A stretch of 64,000 nucleotides of DNA. It comes from CAVURS01 sp963795385 (lineage in GTDB: Bacteria > Actinomycetota > Actinomycetes > Actinomycetales > CAVURS01). Position 1 is the first letter of the stretch, and each line of letters begins with the position of its first letter. The translations under genes and the position numbers were made by a program. The stretch is taken from contig CAWCHK010000003.1 of assembly GCA_963795385.1 (NCBI GenBank), forward strand, positions 496,001 to 560,000, written 5' to 3'. Of the stretch, positions 35,674 to 45,884 are shown piece by piece. The notes below the pieces were generated by a model. The model was not told the DNA's origin. It saw nothing but the letters and a program-made list of their open reading frames with translations, and ran no database searches.

Positions 35674-38151
35674 ATGGCACGCCGCACTCCACCCCCGCCC
35701 TCCGAGGACTTCACCGAGCGCATCGTCGACATCGACGTCGAGCAGGAGATGCAGGGGGCGTTCCTGGAGTACGCGTACTCCGTCATCTATTCGCGGGCCC
35801 TGCCGGATGCGCGGGACGGGCTGAAGCCGGTCCAGCGACGGATCCTCTACGCGATGTCGGAGATGGGCCTGCGACCGGACCGCGCTCACGTGAAGAGCTC
35901 GCGCGTGGTCGGCGAGGTCATGGGCAAGTTCCACCCGCACGGCGACGCCGCCATCTACGACGCGCTGGTGCGGATGGCCCAGCCGTTCTCGCTGCGGCTG
36001 CCGCTCGTCGACGGTCACGGCAACTTCGGGTCACTGGACGACGGCCCGGCCGCGCCGCGCTACACCGAAGCCCGGCCGGCGGCCGCGGCCCTGCTGATGA
36101 CGACCGGCCTGGACGAGGCGACCGTCGACTTCGTCCCGACGTACGACGACGCCCACCAGCAGCCCGAGGTGCTGCCCTCGGCCCTGCCCAACCTCCTGGT
36201 CAACGGCGCCAGCGGCATCGCGGTCGGCATGGCCACCAACATGGCACCGCACAACCTGGTCGAGGTGATCGGCGCCGCGCGACACCTGATCGCCCACCCG
36301 GACGCGACGCTCGACGACCTGATGCGGTTCGTCCCGGGCCCGGACCTGCCGACGGGCGGTCGCATCGTCGGGCTCGAGGGCATCCGGGAGGCCTACGCCA
36401 CCGGACGGGGCACGTTCCGCACCCGCGCGACGACCCGGGTCGAGTCGGTCTCGGCCCGCCGCCAGGGCATCGTCGTCACCGAGCTCCCGTACACCGTGGG
36501 CCCGGAGAAGGTCATGGAGAAGATCAAGGACCTGGTGCAGTCGAAGAAGCTCCAGGGCATCGCCGACCTCAAGGACCTGACCGACCGCTCGCACGGGCTG
36601 CGGCTCGTCGTCGAGATCAAGAACGGCTTCAACCCCGACGCCGTCCTGGAGCAGCTCTACCGCCTCACGCCCATGGAGGACTCCTTCGGCATCAACAACG
36701 TGGCCCTGGTCGAGGGCCAGCCCCGGACGCTGGGCCTGCGTGAGCTGCTGCGAGGTCTACGTCGACTTCCGGATCGACGTCGTACGCCGGCGCAGCCAGG
36801 ACCGGCTGACCCGGCGGCAGAGCCGGCTCGAGCTGGTCGAGGGCCTGCTGATCGCCATCGTCGACATCGACGAGGTGATCCAGGTCATCCGGAGCAGCGA
36901 CGACGCCGCCGCCGCGAGGGAGCGGCTGATGGCGGTCTTCGGCCTCAGCGAGCCCCAGGCCAACTACATCCTGGACCTGCAGCTGCGCCGGCTGACCCGG
37001 TTCTCCCTGGTGGAGCTGGAGACCGAGAAGGCCCAGCTGCTGGCCGAGATCGAGGAGCTCGAGGCCATCCTCGGCCAGGAGCCGCTGCTGCGGGAGCTGG
37101 TCTCGAGCGAGCTCGCCGACGTGGCCAAGGCCCACGGCACCCCGCGTCGTACCGTCCTGCTCGAGTCGGCCGGTGCGCCCGCGACGGCGGCGGCCCCGCT
37201 CGAGGTGGCCGACGACCCGTGCTGGGTGCTGCTGTCCTCGACCGGGCTCCTGGCCCGCACCAGCTCGGCCGAGCCGATCGCTAGCGGGGGCGAGCGGCAG
37301 TCCCACGACGCCGTCACGTCGGTGGTCCGCGGCCACGGCCCGCGGGGACGTCGGCCTGGTCACCTCGCGGGGCCGGCTGATCCGGCTCTCGGTCCTCGAG
37401 CTCCCGGCCCTCCCGCCGACCAGCGGCCCACCCAGCCTGTCCGGCGGCGCGCCGCTCGGTGCGTTCGTGGACCTGCCGCCGGGCGAGTCGGTGCTGTGCC
37501 TCACGACGCTGGCTGCCGAGTCGGCCGGTCTCGCCCTCGGCACGGCCCAGGGGGTGGTCAAGCGCGTCCTCCCCGACCACCCGAGCAACCGGGACGACTG
37601 GGAGGTCATCGGTCTCAAGGACGGCGACGCGGTCGTCGGGGCCGTCGAGCTGGCCACCGGCGAGGAGGACCTGGTCCTGATCGCGTCGGACGGGCAGCTG
37701 CTGCACTTCTCGGCCGCCTCCGTCCGCCCGCAGGGCCGGCCGGCCGGCGGCATGGCGGGCATCAAACTGGGCGCCGGACAGCGGGTGGTCGCGTTCACCG
37801 CCCTCGACCCGGCCCTGGAGAGCGTGGTCGTCACGGTCGTCCGGCTCGTCCGCCTCCCTGCCCGGCACGGAGCCCGGGTCGGTCAAGGTCACCGCCTACT
37901 CCGAGTACCCCGCCAAGGGCCGGGCGACGGGTGGCGTGCGCTGCCACCGCTTCCTCAAGGGTGAGGACGAGCTGATCCTCGCCTGGGCCGGGCCGGCTCC
38001 GGCCCGGGCGGCCAGCGGCAGCGGCGTGCCCGTCGACCTGCCGGCGGCCACCGGCCGGCGGGACGGGTCGGGCACACCCGGCAGCACGCCGATCGCCGCG
38101 GTGGCGGCCCCCGCCTCGGCGGCGCTGAGCGCCGCACCTCGCGCCACGTGA
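35674..38151 (+). CDS. parC: DNA topoisomerase IV / gyrase-type subunit A, three frameshifts
   Basis: About 825 codons after repair. The subunit cuts and rejoins DNA. FTERIVDIDVEQEMQGAFLEYAYSVIYSRALPDARDGLKPVQRRIL opens the winged-helix domain. The active-site Tyr lies in the AAPRYTEARPA segment near residue 130, and GASGIAVGMATNMAPHNL follows. One-base insertions are visible at 36751 (after LRELL, resuming EVYVDFRIDVVRRR), about 37331 (TSVVR to ATARGDVGLVTSRGRL) and about 37841 (VVTVV to GSSASLPGTEPGSVKV). The C-terminal beta-pinwheel ends at 38151. GATGAT lies six bases before the ATG. It overlaps the next gene as GTGA. Pairs with parE downstream on the other strand. Confidence 0.9.
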
Positions 38152-39126
38152 GCGGTCTGCCGGCCTCGGCCTGCTCGTTGTCGACCGCGGCAGCCGGTGA
38201 ACCGGCGTACGGCTCAGCCGCGCCGGCCGGGGCCTGGGTGGTGCTCGAGCAGCCCGGTCCCTGGGGTCACGACGCCATCGCCGAGAGCCATCTCGACCCG
38301 CACCTCGGCCGCCGGCTGCGGGCGCGGGTCGGCGGTGCCGGCGGCCGGCTGGCGCTGGTCCGCGCGGCCCGTCGTCACCCGGACCGGCGGCCGCGCTCGG
38401 AGCCGTTCGTGGCGGTCGGGTGCGCCGTCGAGGGTGCCTCGTGGCTGCTCACCGGTCATCTCGACGGCCCGGAAGCGTTGCAATCCATCGACTTCGGGGC
38501 GCTGGCGGCCGGTGACGTCGACGGTGTGCGACGCAGCCTGCCCGACCTGAGTCCGAGCGACCGGCCGCTCCTGCTGGTCTGCACCAACGGCCGTCGGGAC
38601 GTCTGCTGCGCGGTCTTCGGGCGGCCGCTGGCCCACGATGCCGGGACGCAACGGCCGGGACAGGTCTGGGAGACCTCGCACACCGGCGGCCACCGGTTCT
38701 CCCCCACCGCCGTCCTGCTGCCGTGGGGCGTGACCCTGGCCCGGCTCGACTCACGGCTCGCGGTCGCGACGCTCGACGAGGCGGCCGCCGGGCGCCTCCC
38801 CCGCGACCTGCTCGGCCCCCAGCACGACCGCGGTCGCTCCAGCCTGCCGCCACCGGCGCAGGCGGCCGAGTCGGCGCGTGCGGAGCTGGGTCGGTGAGAC
38901 CGCGATCGAGGCGCTCTCGACGACCCTCACGCAGCACACGCCGACGACCTGGACGGCGACGGTGCGCCACGAGGACGGCCGGCACTGGTCGGCCGCGGTC
39001 ACCCGCAGCGAGCCGCACGGGCTGCGGGCTCCGTCCTGCGGCAAGGCGCCGGAGCCGTACTCGACGTACGAGGTCGAGATCCTCGCCCAGCCGGCGTCCG
39101 AGGACGCGCCGGGGGCAGCCCGGTGA
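38148..39126 (+). CDS. Sucrase/ferredoxin-like (thioredoxin-like Fe-S) protein, one frameshift
   Basis: About 325 codons. Cysteine motif CTNGRRDVCCAVFGRPLA and WETSHTGGHRFSPTAVLLPWG mark the Suc_Fer-like family, a thioredoxin-fold [2Fe-2S] protein of unknown role. The first frame stops at 38897, but the expected tail VRSWVGETAIEALSTTLTQHTPTTWTATVRHEDGRHW... continues in the +1 frame from about 38878 to 39126, so one extra base lies near 38876. Its start overlaps the parC stop and its repaired stop overlaps the start of the SDR gene as GTGA, which supports the repaired extent and one transcript. Confidence 0.82.
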
Positions 39127-39869
39127 CCGCCGGTCGGCGCCCGGTCGTGCTGGTCACCGGCGCCAGCCGCGGGATCGGGCGAGCCACGGCGGAGCTGGCC
39201 GCGGGCAAGGGGTGGGATGTCGCCGTCGGCTGCCGGGCCGACGTCAACGCCGCGCGCGAGGTCGTGCACACGTGCATGGCCGCGGGCGCCCAGGCGGTGG
39301 CGGTGCCCGGCGACGTGAGCACCACCGAAGGGGTAGCGGCGGTCTTCGACGCCACCGAGGCGGCCTTCGGCCGGCTCGACGCGGTCGTCACGAACGCCGG
39401 GGTCGTGTCACCACCGGCCCGGGTCGAGGACATGACGGCCGACCGGATCGCGGAGGTATTGAGGGTCAACGTCATCGGCACCCTGTTGTGCGCTGGCGCC
39501 GCCGTACGCCGGATGTCGTTGCGCCACGGCGGTTCTGGCGGCGTCATCGTCACGGTGTCGTCGCGCGCCGCGGTGCGAGGCGGGAGCGGCGAGTACGTCG
39601 ACTACGCCGCCAGCAAGGCCGCCGTCGACGCGATCACCGTCGGGCTCGCGGCCGAGGTCGTCGACGAGGGCATCCGGGTGGTCGGTGTCCGCCCCGGCCT
39701 GATCGCGACCGACATCCACGCCCCGGGCCGGCTGGAGCGGGTGGCACCCAGCCTCCCGATGAAGCGCCCCGGCACCGCGCAGGAGGTGGCCGCAGCCATC
39801 GTCTGGCTGATGTCGGAGGAGGCGTCCTACGTCACCGGGACCCTGCTGGACGTCGGCGGCGGACGCTGA
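39123..39869 (+). CDS. Short-chain dehydrogenase/reductase
   Basis: 248 aa, intact. TGASRGIG near residue 13 binds the nicotinamide nucleotide, NAG near residue 90 is the structural motif, and the catalytic Ser (VTVSSRAAV) and Tyr-x-x-x-Lys (DYAASKAA, about residues 161-165) are in place. It ends VTGTLLDVGGGR as most 3-oxoacyl-ACP-reductase-like SDRs do. The substrate is not determined. It starts inside the preceding Suc_Fer stop. Confidence 0.92.
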   Translation: MTAGRRPVVLVTGASRGIGRATAELAAGKGWDVAVGCRADVNAAREVVHTCMAAGAQAVAVPGDVSTTEGVAAVFDATEAAFGRLDAVVTNAGVVSPPARVEDMTADRIAEVLRVNVIGTLLCAGAAVRRMSLRHGGSGGVIVTVSSRAAVRGGSGEYVDYAASKAAVDAITVGLAAEVVDEGIRVVGVRPGLIATDIHAPGRLERVAPSLPMKRPGTAQEVAAAIVWLMSEEASYVTGTLLDVGGGR

Positions 39870-40224
39870 GCACCCGCCGCAGTGGGTTGGGCTTATCCGA
39901 CTGCGGGACTGCCGGTTGGCTCGACCGGAACGTCGTATAGCGCGACCCTGTGCTGATGGTCGGAGCGCCGACGTGCGGATGCCGCGTCGGGTTTCGTCGC
40001 GTCGGGTTTCGTCCTGCAGGTGGACGCCGAGAATGCGGGCCGGGGCACTGCAACTCACGGTGGAGTCGGTCGAACTGATCGAGCTCGACCCCGCCTGGTT
40101 CGAGTACGACGGCCCGGTCTCGGCGTGACCTGGCCCGTGGTCCCAGGAGCTGTAGGTCGAGCTGCCCCGGCCCCCGGCTGAGCCCTGAGCCTCGTGGTTG
40201 GCGCGGCGGGCCGAGGGTGGCCAG
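39870..40224. other. 355-base stretch without a supported gene
   Basis: It contains an open frame at 39916-40128 whose last 30 codons (ALQLTVESVELIELDPAWFEYDGPVSA) look protein-like, while the preceding part is arginine-rich and repetitive (two copies of GCGTCGGGTTTCGTC near 39983-40013). It may be a small frameshifted gene. I see no promoter hexamer, terminator or RNA gene that I would defend. Confidence 0.4.
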
Positions 40225-40527
40225 GTGCATGATGTCGGTGTGCCGGTAGAGCGCCCGTGGGACGAGGAGGCCGTCGGCATGCCCGATCCCTGGGGGGACC
40301 TGCGGTCCCGTGGGTTCAGCCCGTACGGCCCCGAGGGCGAGATCTTCCAGATGAACGGCTTCGCCAACGGCGTGCGACGGGCCTCCGGCTGGCGGCGGGT
40401 GGTCGGCGTGGGCATCGCCGGCCTGATCCTGGCATCGTTCCTCGGCTCGGCCCTGGTCAGCATCGTGCAGCTGGCCGGCGGCGGGCACAGCCAGGTGCAG
40501 ACCTCCGTAGGTGCGCACCTGCCCTGA
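40225..40527 (+). CDS. Small hypothetical protein with one membrane segment
   Basis: 100 aa. The soluble N-terminal half (PWDEEAVGMPDPWGDLRSRGFSPYGPEGEIFQMNGFANGVRRASGWRR) is followed by one hydrophobic segment (VVGVGIAGLILASFLGSALVSIVQLAGG, about residues 62-88) and a short outside tail. Unrecognised. The GTG at 40225 has GAGGG seven bases upstream. It ends 20 bases before the parE stop on the opposite strand. Confidence 0.55.
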   Translation: MHDVGVPVERPWDEEAVGMPDPWGDLRSRGFSPYGPEGEIFQMNGFANGVRRASGWRRVVGVGIAGLILASFLGSALVSIVQLAGGGHSQVQTSVGAHLP

Positions 40528-40546
40528 GCGACTGGAAGCGGGATCG

Positions 40547-42712
40547 CTAGGCGTCGATCCGGTCGCGGTCGAGGCCGCCGGCGCCGGCCACCAGGAAGTC
40601 CTTGCGGGGGGCGACGTCGCTGCCCATCAGCAGGTCGAACACGCGCTCGGCCGCCTCGGCGTCGCCGGGCCGTGACTCGCCGCAGCGTGCGGCGCCGGGG
40701 GTCCATGGTCGTCTCGGCCAGCTGGTCGGCGTCCATCTCCCCCAGGCCCTTGTAGCGCTGCAGCGGCTCCTTCCAGCGCTGGCCCTTGCGGTCCAGGTCG
40801 GTCTGGACCCGGCGCAGCTCGGGCTCGGAGTAGGTGTAGACGTAGCGGTCCTGGCCCTTCTTGGGGCTGGCCACCTCGAGCCGATGCAACGGCGGCACCG
40901 CGGCGTAGACCCGACCTGCGTCGACCAGCGGACGCATGTAGCGGAAGAACAGCGTGAGCAGCAGCGTCCGGATGTGCGCGCCGTCGACGTCGGCGTCGGT
41001 CATCAGGATGACCTTGCCGTAGCGCGCGGACTCCAGGTCGAAGGTGCGGCCGGACCCGGCTCCGATCACCTGGATGATCGAGGCGCACTCCGCGTTGCGC
41101 AGCATGTCGGCGATCGAGGCCTTCTGGACGTTCAGGATCTTGCCCCGGATCGGCAGCAGCGCCTGGTTCTCCGAGCTGCGGGCCAGCTTGGCCGTGCCCA
41201 GCGCGCTGTCACCCTCGACGATGAACAGCTCGCTGCGCTCGACGTCGTCCGTGCGGCAGTCGGCGAGCTTGGCCGGCAGGGAGGAGGACTCGAGGGCGTT
41301 CTTGCGCCGCTGGGTCTCCTTGTGCTGGCGGGCGCTGACCCGCGACTTCATCTCCGCGACGACCTTCTCCAGCAGCAGGGCCGCCTGCTGCTTCTCGCCG
41401 CGCTTGGTCGAGGTCAGCAGCTTGGTCAGCTCGCGCTCGACCACCTTGGCCACGATGCCGCGGACGGCGTTCGTGCCGAGCACCTCCTTGGTCTGGCCCT
41501 CGAACTGCGGCTCGGCCAGCCGGACGGTCACGATGCCGGTGAGGCCGGCCAGGACGTCCTCCTTGTCCAGCCGGTCGTCCTTGCCGTTGGCCTTCAGCCG
41601 CCGCGCGTTCAGCTCCACCTGCCGCTTGAACGTCTTGAGCAGCGCGGCCTCGAAGCCCGGCGACGTGGGTGCCGCCCTTGGGCGTGGCGATGATGTTGAC
41701 GAACGAGCGCACCTTGGTGTCGTAGCCGCCGTCCCACCGGACGGCGATGTCGACCACGCACTCCCGCTCGACCTCGGTCGGCGACATGTGGCCCTGGGCG
41801 TCGAGGACCGGCACGGTCTCGTGGAAGTGACCGGAGCCGGCGAGCCGCCAGACGTCGGTCACGGCCTCGCCGGTGCCGAGGTAGTCGACGTACTCGACGA
41901 TCCCGCCGCGGTGGCAGAACGTCTCCTCGTGCGGCCCCTCGGCCCCGGGCGTGTCGGGCAGCCCGCGCTCGTCGCGGATCACGAGGGTCAGGCCGGGCAC
42001 GAGGTACGACGTCTGCCGGGCCCGCTGGACCAGCTCGTCGTAGGCGAAGCCGGCCTCCTTGATGAAGATCTGCCGGTCGGCCCAGTAGCGGACCCGGGTG
42101 CCGGTGACCCCTCGCTTGGTCCGGCCGGCGACCCGCAGCTCCGAGCGGTCCAGGAACGGCGTGAACGGCGCGTCCGGGTCCGGGCCGCTCCTCGGGTCCT
42201 CGAAGATCCCCGGCTCGCCGCGCCGGAAGCTCATCGCGTGGACCTTGCCGCCGCGGTCGACCTCGACGTCCAGCCGGGCCGACAGCGCGTTGACGACGCT
42301 GGCGCCGACGCCGTGCAGCCCACCGGACGCGGTGTAGGACCCGCCGCCGAACTTGCCTCCGGCGTGCAGCTTGGTGAAGACGACCTCGACCCCGGAGAGC
42401 CCGGTCTTGGGCTCCTCGTCGACCGGGATGCCGCGGCCGTCGTCCCGCACCTCGACCGACCCGTCGGCCAGCAGGACCACGTCGATCCGGTCGCCGTGCC
42501 CGGCGAGGGCCTCGTCGACCGAGTTGTCGATGATCTCCCACAGGCAGTGCATGAGGCCGCGCGAGTCGGTCGAGCCGACGTACATTCCCGGGCGCTTGCG
42601 GACCGCCTCGAGCCCCTCGAGCACCGAGAGGTGGCGGGCGGTGTAGTCGCCGGGTGCGGCCTTGCGCCGGCGGGTCGGGCGGGCGAGGTGCTTCGGTCGG
42701 CTGGGCAGCCAC
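40547..42712 (-). CDS. parE: DNA topoisomerase IV / gyrase-type subunit B, three frameshifts
   Basis: About 720 codons after repair. The ATPase subunit partners ParC. GHKL ATPase motifs: LWEIIDNSVDEALAG, RDDGRGIPVD, GGLHGVGASVVNALS, and the TOPRIM residues in ELFIVEGDSALG, LMTDADVDGAHIRTLLL. One-base insertions read near the N-terminus (between 42712 and about 42650, before YTARHLSVLEGL), near 41656-41660 (HVAG to FEAALLKTFKRQVELNARRLKANGK) and near 40669-40672 (RRVT to PGDAEAAERVFDLLMGSDVAPRKDFL). The repaired protein ends DRDRIDA at 40547. The start is set at a GTG giving VAAQPTEAP. Without repair three separate frames are seen. Confidence 0.9.
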
Positions 42713-43092
42713 GGACAGAGTTCTCCAGATCGGGGTCGAATCGGCCGATGGGGTGAGCAGCGGGCGGCATCGTCGTTCCTCGTCAGGCTATCGCCGGGCG
42801 GTGACGATCGAGGTCTGACGACGGCCGTCGCACCAGGCGTGTCGAAGCGCCGATCGACGGTCGCACGGTCAGCCGGTCAGCCGGACAGCGCTGACAAGCC
42901 GGACGGATGACGGCAACGATGCAGGCGGTCGCCCGGACCGGAGACAGTGAGATCAGGGCATGAATGCGGTGTCCGCGTTGAGCGAACACCTGGTCAGGTC
43001 CGACGCGGGAACGCGTCGGGATGATTGACTGTTGTGACAGGCGCAGGAGATGTCGCTCCCCCCGGACGACATCCGACATGGAGGAAGGTTTC
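42713..43092. other. 380-base divergent region between parE and the DUF7455 gene, with two hairpins
   Basis: No gene is supported here. Two adjacent hairpins are visible: 42968-42990 (9-bp stem with one mismatch, loop GTTGA) and 43000-43019 (perfect 8-bp stem CCGACGCG/CGCGTCGG closing a GGAA tetraloop). A TTGACT at 43025-43030 could be a -35 element for DUF7455, though no good -10 follows at 17 bases. Confidence 0.5.
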
Positions 43093-43316
43093 GTGACAGC
43101 TGCTCTCGCCAGTTCGCTCACCGCAGCCGACCGCTGCGACCGATGCGGCGCGCAGGCTTATGTCCGCGTGACCTTGCCGGTGGCGCCGAGCTGCTGTTCT
43201 GCGCCCACCACGGCCGCGTCCACGCGGACGCGTTGCGCCGAGTCGCTACGGACGTCCAGGACGAGTCGGACCGACTCACCGAGACGCCAGGGAGCACGCC
43301 GCTCGACGAGCGCTGA
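43093..43316 (+). CDS. DUF7455 small zinc-ribbon protein, one frameshift
   Basis: About 75 codons. VTAALASSLTAADRCDRCGAQAYVRVTL is typical of this actinobacterial family, then the frame breaks near 43174-43178 (one base missing) and resumes GGAELLFCAHHGRVHADALRRVATDVQDE. The CxxC pair and the later C-x2-H form a small zinc site. Function unknown. The GTG start has GGAGGAAGG upstream. A strong hairpin terminator follows at 43338-43367. Confidence 0.82.
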
Positions 43317-43337
43317 CTCTCACCAGGTCAAGACGAT

Positions 43338-43367
43338 CGAGGGTCCCGGCTGCGGCCGGGGCCCTCG
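43338..43367 (+). terminator. Hairpin terminator after the DUF7455 gene
   Basis: Arms CGAGGGTCCCGGC and GCCGGGGCCCTCG make a 13-bp stem (one T-G pair) around a TGCG loop, followed by TCGTCGTCCTGG. It starts 21 bases after the stop codon. Confidence 0.8.
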
Positions 43368-43419
43368 TCGTCGTCCTGGCCTGGTCGCCGGGCCGAGGCT
43401 CGTCTGCCAAGGTCGTGCC

Positions 43420-43907
43420 GTGAGCGGTGGCGGCGAGGTGCCTGGTCGGGCTGGTCATCGCCGTCGGGCCTGGTGGGGGTCCTGGTGCCGGTGCTGCCGG
43501 GCCTGCTGCTGGTGCTCGGCGCGATCGCTGGTCTGGGCGCTCGAGGTCGGCACGACGGACGCGCTGGGTGGTCTCGCGCGTCGTCGCGGCGCTGTTCGCG
43601 GTCGGCACGGTGGTGAAGTACGTCGTGCCCGGCCGCCGGCTGCGGCAGGCCGGTGTGCCTGGTCGAGTACGGCGCGTCGGCGGCGCTGCTGGGCTTGGTC
43701 GGCTTCTTCGTGATCCCCGTGCTGGGGCTGCTGATCGGCTTCGTCCTGGGCGTCTACCTGGCCGAGCGGCCCGGCTGCACAGCCACGACGCCGGCCTGGC
43801 GGTCCACCCGGCACGCAGTGGCCGCGGCTGGGTGGAGCATGCTGATCGAGCTGGGCGCCGGGGTGGCGATGGCGATGAGCTGGCTGGCCGGCGTCCTGCT
43901 GGTCTGA
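43420..43907 (+). CDS. DUF456 membrane protein, about six frameshifts
   Basis: Read piecewise, the three frames together give a DUF456 protein of about 160 aa: VLVGLVIAVGLVGVLVPVLPGLLLVLGAI, then WALEVGTTDA, AALFAVGTVVKYVVPGRRLRQAGVP, LLGLVGFFVIPVLGLLIGFVLGVYLAER, LHSHDA, and WRSTRHAVAAAGWSMLIELGAGVAMAMSWLAGVLLV. Four to five membrane segments; function unknown. Single-base insertions or losses occur about every 80 bases, the densest cluster in the window, mostly in G or C runs. The start GTG at 43420 gives VSGGGEV. No single frame covers more than a third of the gene. Confidence 0.78.
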
Positions 43908-43973
43908 GCGCTGCTGGTCTGCGTCCTGTGTGTGACCTGCTGTCAGGGTCAGTCAGGTGGCGCTGGATCGAGG

Positions 43974-44427
43974 CTAGGCGTCCCAGCCGCCGCCGCGGCG
44001 ACGCTCCCAGCGCTGCTCGATCCGGTGCATGAAGCTGCCCGAGCCCCGGCCGGCGCGCTTGCGACCGCCGGACTCTTCGGCCGCGGCGCCCTTGCCGGCC
44101 GCTGGCGCGGGTCGCGGCTGGGTGGTGCCGTCCGCGGCGACCGCGCCGACCGGGCCCTTGCGCCGGGCCGGGGTGACGGCCAGCCAGGCGCCGGCCACCA
44201 TCACGGCGAACCCGGCGATGCCGACGAGGACGACTGCCCTGCGCGACGCCGAGCAGCGACCAGGCCCAGGCCCGACGAGCACCCCGAGCGCGCCCGAGGA
44301 TGATCCGTCGTCGGGCCTTGACCCGCGCCGCCGAGCCGCGCATGGCGGAGGCGAACTTGGGGTCCTCGACGGACAGCTGCTGCTCCATCTGCTCCAGCAG
44401 CCGCTGCTCGTGCTCAGAGAGCGGCAC
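43974..44427 (-). CDS. DUF3040 membrane protein, several frameshifts
   Basis: About 150 codons. VPLSEHEQRLLEQMEQQLSVEDPKFASAMRG is the hallmark of DUF3040, followed by ARRRIILG. The first membrane segment is scrambled by about four single-base changes between about 44220 and 44310. The second, VVLVGIAGFAVMVAGAWLAVTP, and a basic Gly-rich tail ending RWERRRGGGWDA are in another frame. The GTG at 44427 is preferred to one at 44448 because GGGAGG lies five bases upstream. This family is widespread in actinobacteria, often near dinB; function unknown. Confidence 0.85.
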
Positions 44428-44591
44428 GATGACCTCCCGCGACGACACGTGGCGACAGACGACTCCGTCGAAGAGTTCTTCGGCGTGATGTGTCCCTGGC
44501 CTAAGGATAGGTCGCCGTTCGCCAGTTCGATAGCCGGACTCCCAGTCTGTGCGTTGCGGTTCAATGCCGCCTCAGCATCGCGGACGGTACG

Positions 44592-45861
44592 TCAGGTGGC
44601 GTCCCGGGCTCGCCGGCCGGGCGGTCCGGTGGCTGCCTGATCGGGCACCAGGCTGGCCGGCCGGACCGACCCGGCGCCGAACCGGGCGCTCGCCGCGTCG
44701 ACGGCCCGGTCGGCCTCCCGCCAGCCCAGCGGCCGCTCGTCCAGCGCCAGCTGCCGGGTGCGCCTGGTCGGCGTCGGCCAGGCCCTCGAGCCGGACCCCG
44801 ACCAGGCGGAGCCGGGCCCGCTGCAGCCCGAGCGCGTCGTACAGCGCCCTTGGCGGTGGCGTAGACCTCGCGGCCGACGTCGGTCGGCGTCCTTCAGCGT
44901 CCGGGCCCGGGTGATCGTCGTGAAGTCGGCGAACCGGATCTTGATCGAGACGGTGCGCGCGACCTGGCCGGTCGAGCGCAGCCGGGCCGCGGTGCGCTCG
45001 GCGAGCTTGAGCAGGGTCCGGGGGACGACCTCGGGGTCGTCGACGTCGCGGGAGAACGTCTCCTCGTGGCCGATGCTGCGGTCCTCGACGGTGGGCTCGA
45101 CCGGGCGCGGGTCACGGCCCCAGGCCAGCTCGTGCAGGTGCGCCCCCGAGGCCTGGCCCAGGGCGCGGAGCAGGGTGTCGCGCGGGACGTGGGCGATGTC
45201 GCCGACGGTGCGCAGGCCCGAGCCGGTGCAGGGTCTCCTCGGTCTTGTCCCCCACGCCCCACAGCGCGCCGACCGGCAGCGGGTGCAGGAAGGACACGAC
45301 GGCGTCGGGCGGCACGACGATCAGGCCGTCCGGCTTGGCCATCGAGGAGGCGAGCTTGGCGACGAACTTGCTGGCCGCGACGCCGACCGAGCAGGTGATG
45401 CCCTGCTCGTCGGCCACCCGGTCGCGGATCAGCTCGCCGATCCGGCCGGGCGGCCCGAGCCGGCGGACCGCGCCGGACACGTCGAGGAACGCCTCGTCGA
45501 GGGACAGCGGCTCGACCAGCGGCGTGACGTCGGCGAACACGGCCATCACGCCCGCGGAGGCCGCCTGGTAGGCCTCGAAGTCCGGCGGCAGGACGTCGCG
45601 TCGCGGGCACAGCCGGCGGGCCCGGCTCATCGGCATGGCCGCGTGCACGCCGTACGTCCGGGCTTCGTACGTCGCGGACAGGACGACGCCGCGGCTGCCG
45701 CTGCCGCCGACGATGACCGGCCGGCCGCGCAGCTCGGGATGCTCGAGCAGCGACACCGAGGCGTAGAACGCGTCCATGTCGACGTGCAGGACGGTGCAGC
45801 CGGCGTCGTCGGCGCCGCTGTCGTCGAAGGCCTCCGGACGCTGGACCTGTCGCCGGCTCAC
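44592..45861 (-). CDS. dinB: DNA polymerase IV (Y-family), four frameshifts
   Basis: About 420 codons after repair. It copies damaged DNA. Catalytic residues are in VLHVDMDAFYASVS and PLSLDEAFLDVSG, and palm-finger motifs in GSRGVVLSATYEARTYGVHAAMPMSRARRLCP. After KTEETLHRLG an extra G near 45216-45219 shifts to LRTVGDIAHVPRDTLLRALG. Three more one-base insertions at about 44886, 44847 and 44755 separate TITRARTLKD, DVGREVYATAK, ALYDALGLQRARLRLVGVRLEGL and RQLALDERPLGWREADRAV. Net shift and stop phase agree with four +1 changes. The GTG at 45861 follows the methyltransferase gene. Confidence 0.9.
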
Positions 45862-45884
45862 GGTCGCGGCTCCGATCGGCGCGC

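Noticed and set aside
36740..38151. Separate small genes inside parC
   Set aside because: The pieces are consecutive parts of one ParC protein, each joined by a single inserted base; they are not independent genes or programmed frameshifts, as no slippery heptamer or stimulator is present.
39408..40546. C-terminal extension of the parE frame over the SDR region
   Set aside because: It arises from the frameshift near 40670. The family-type ending DRDRIDA is found in the next frame and stops at 40547.
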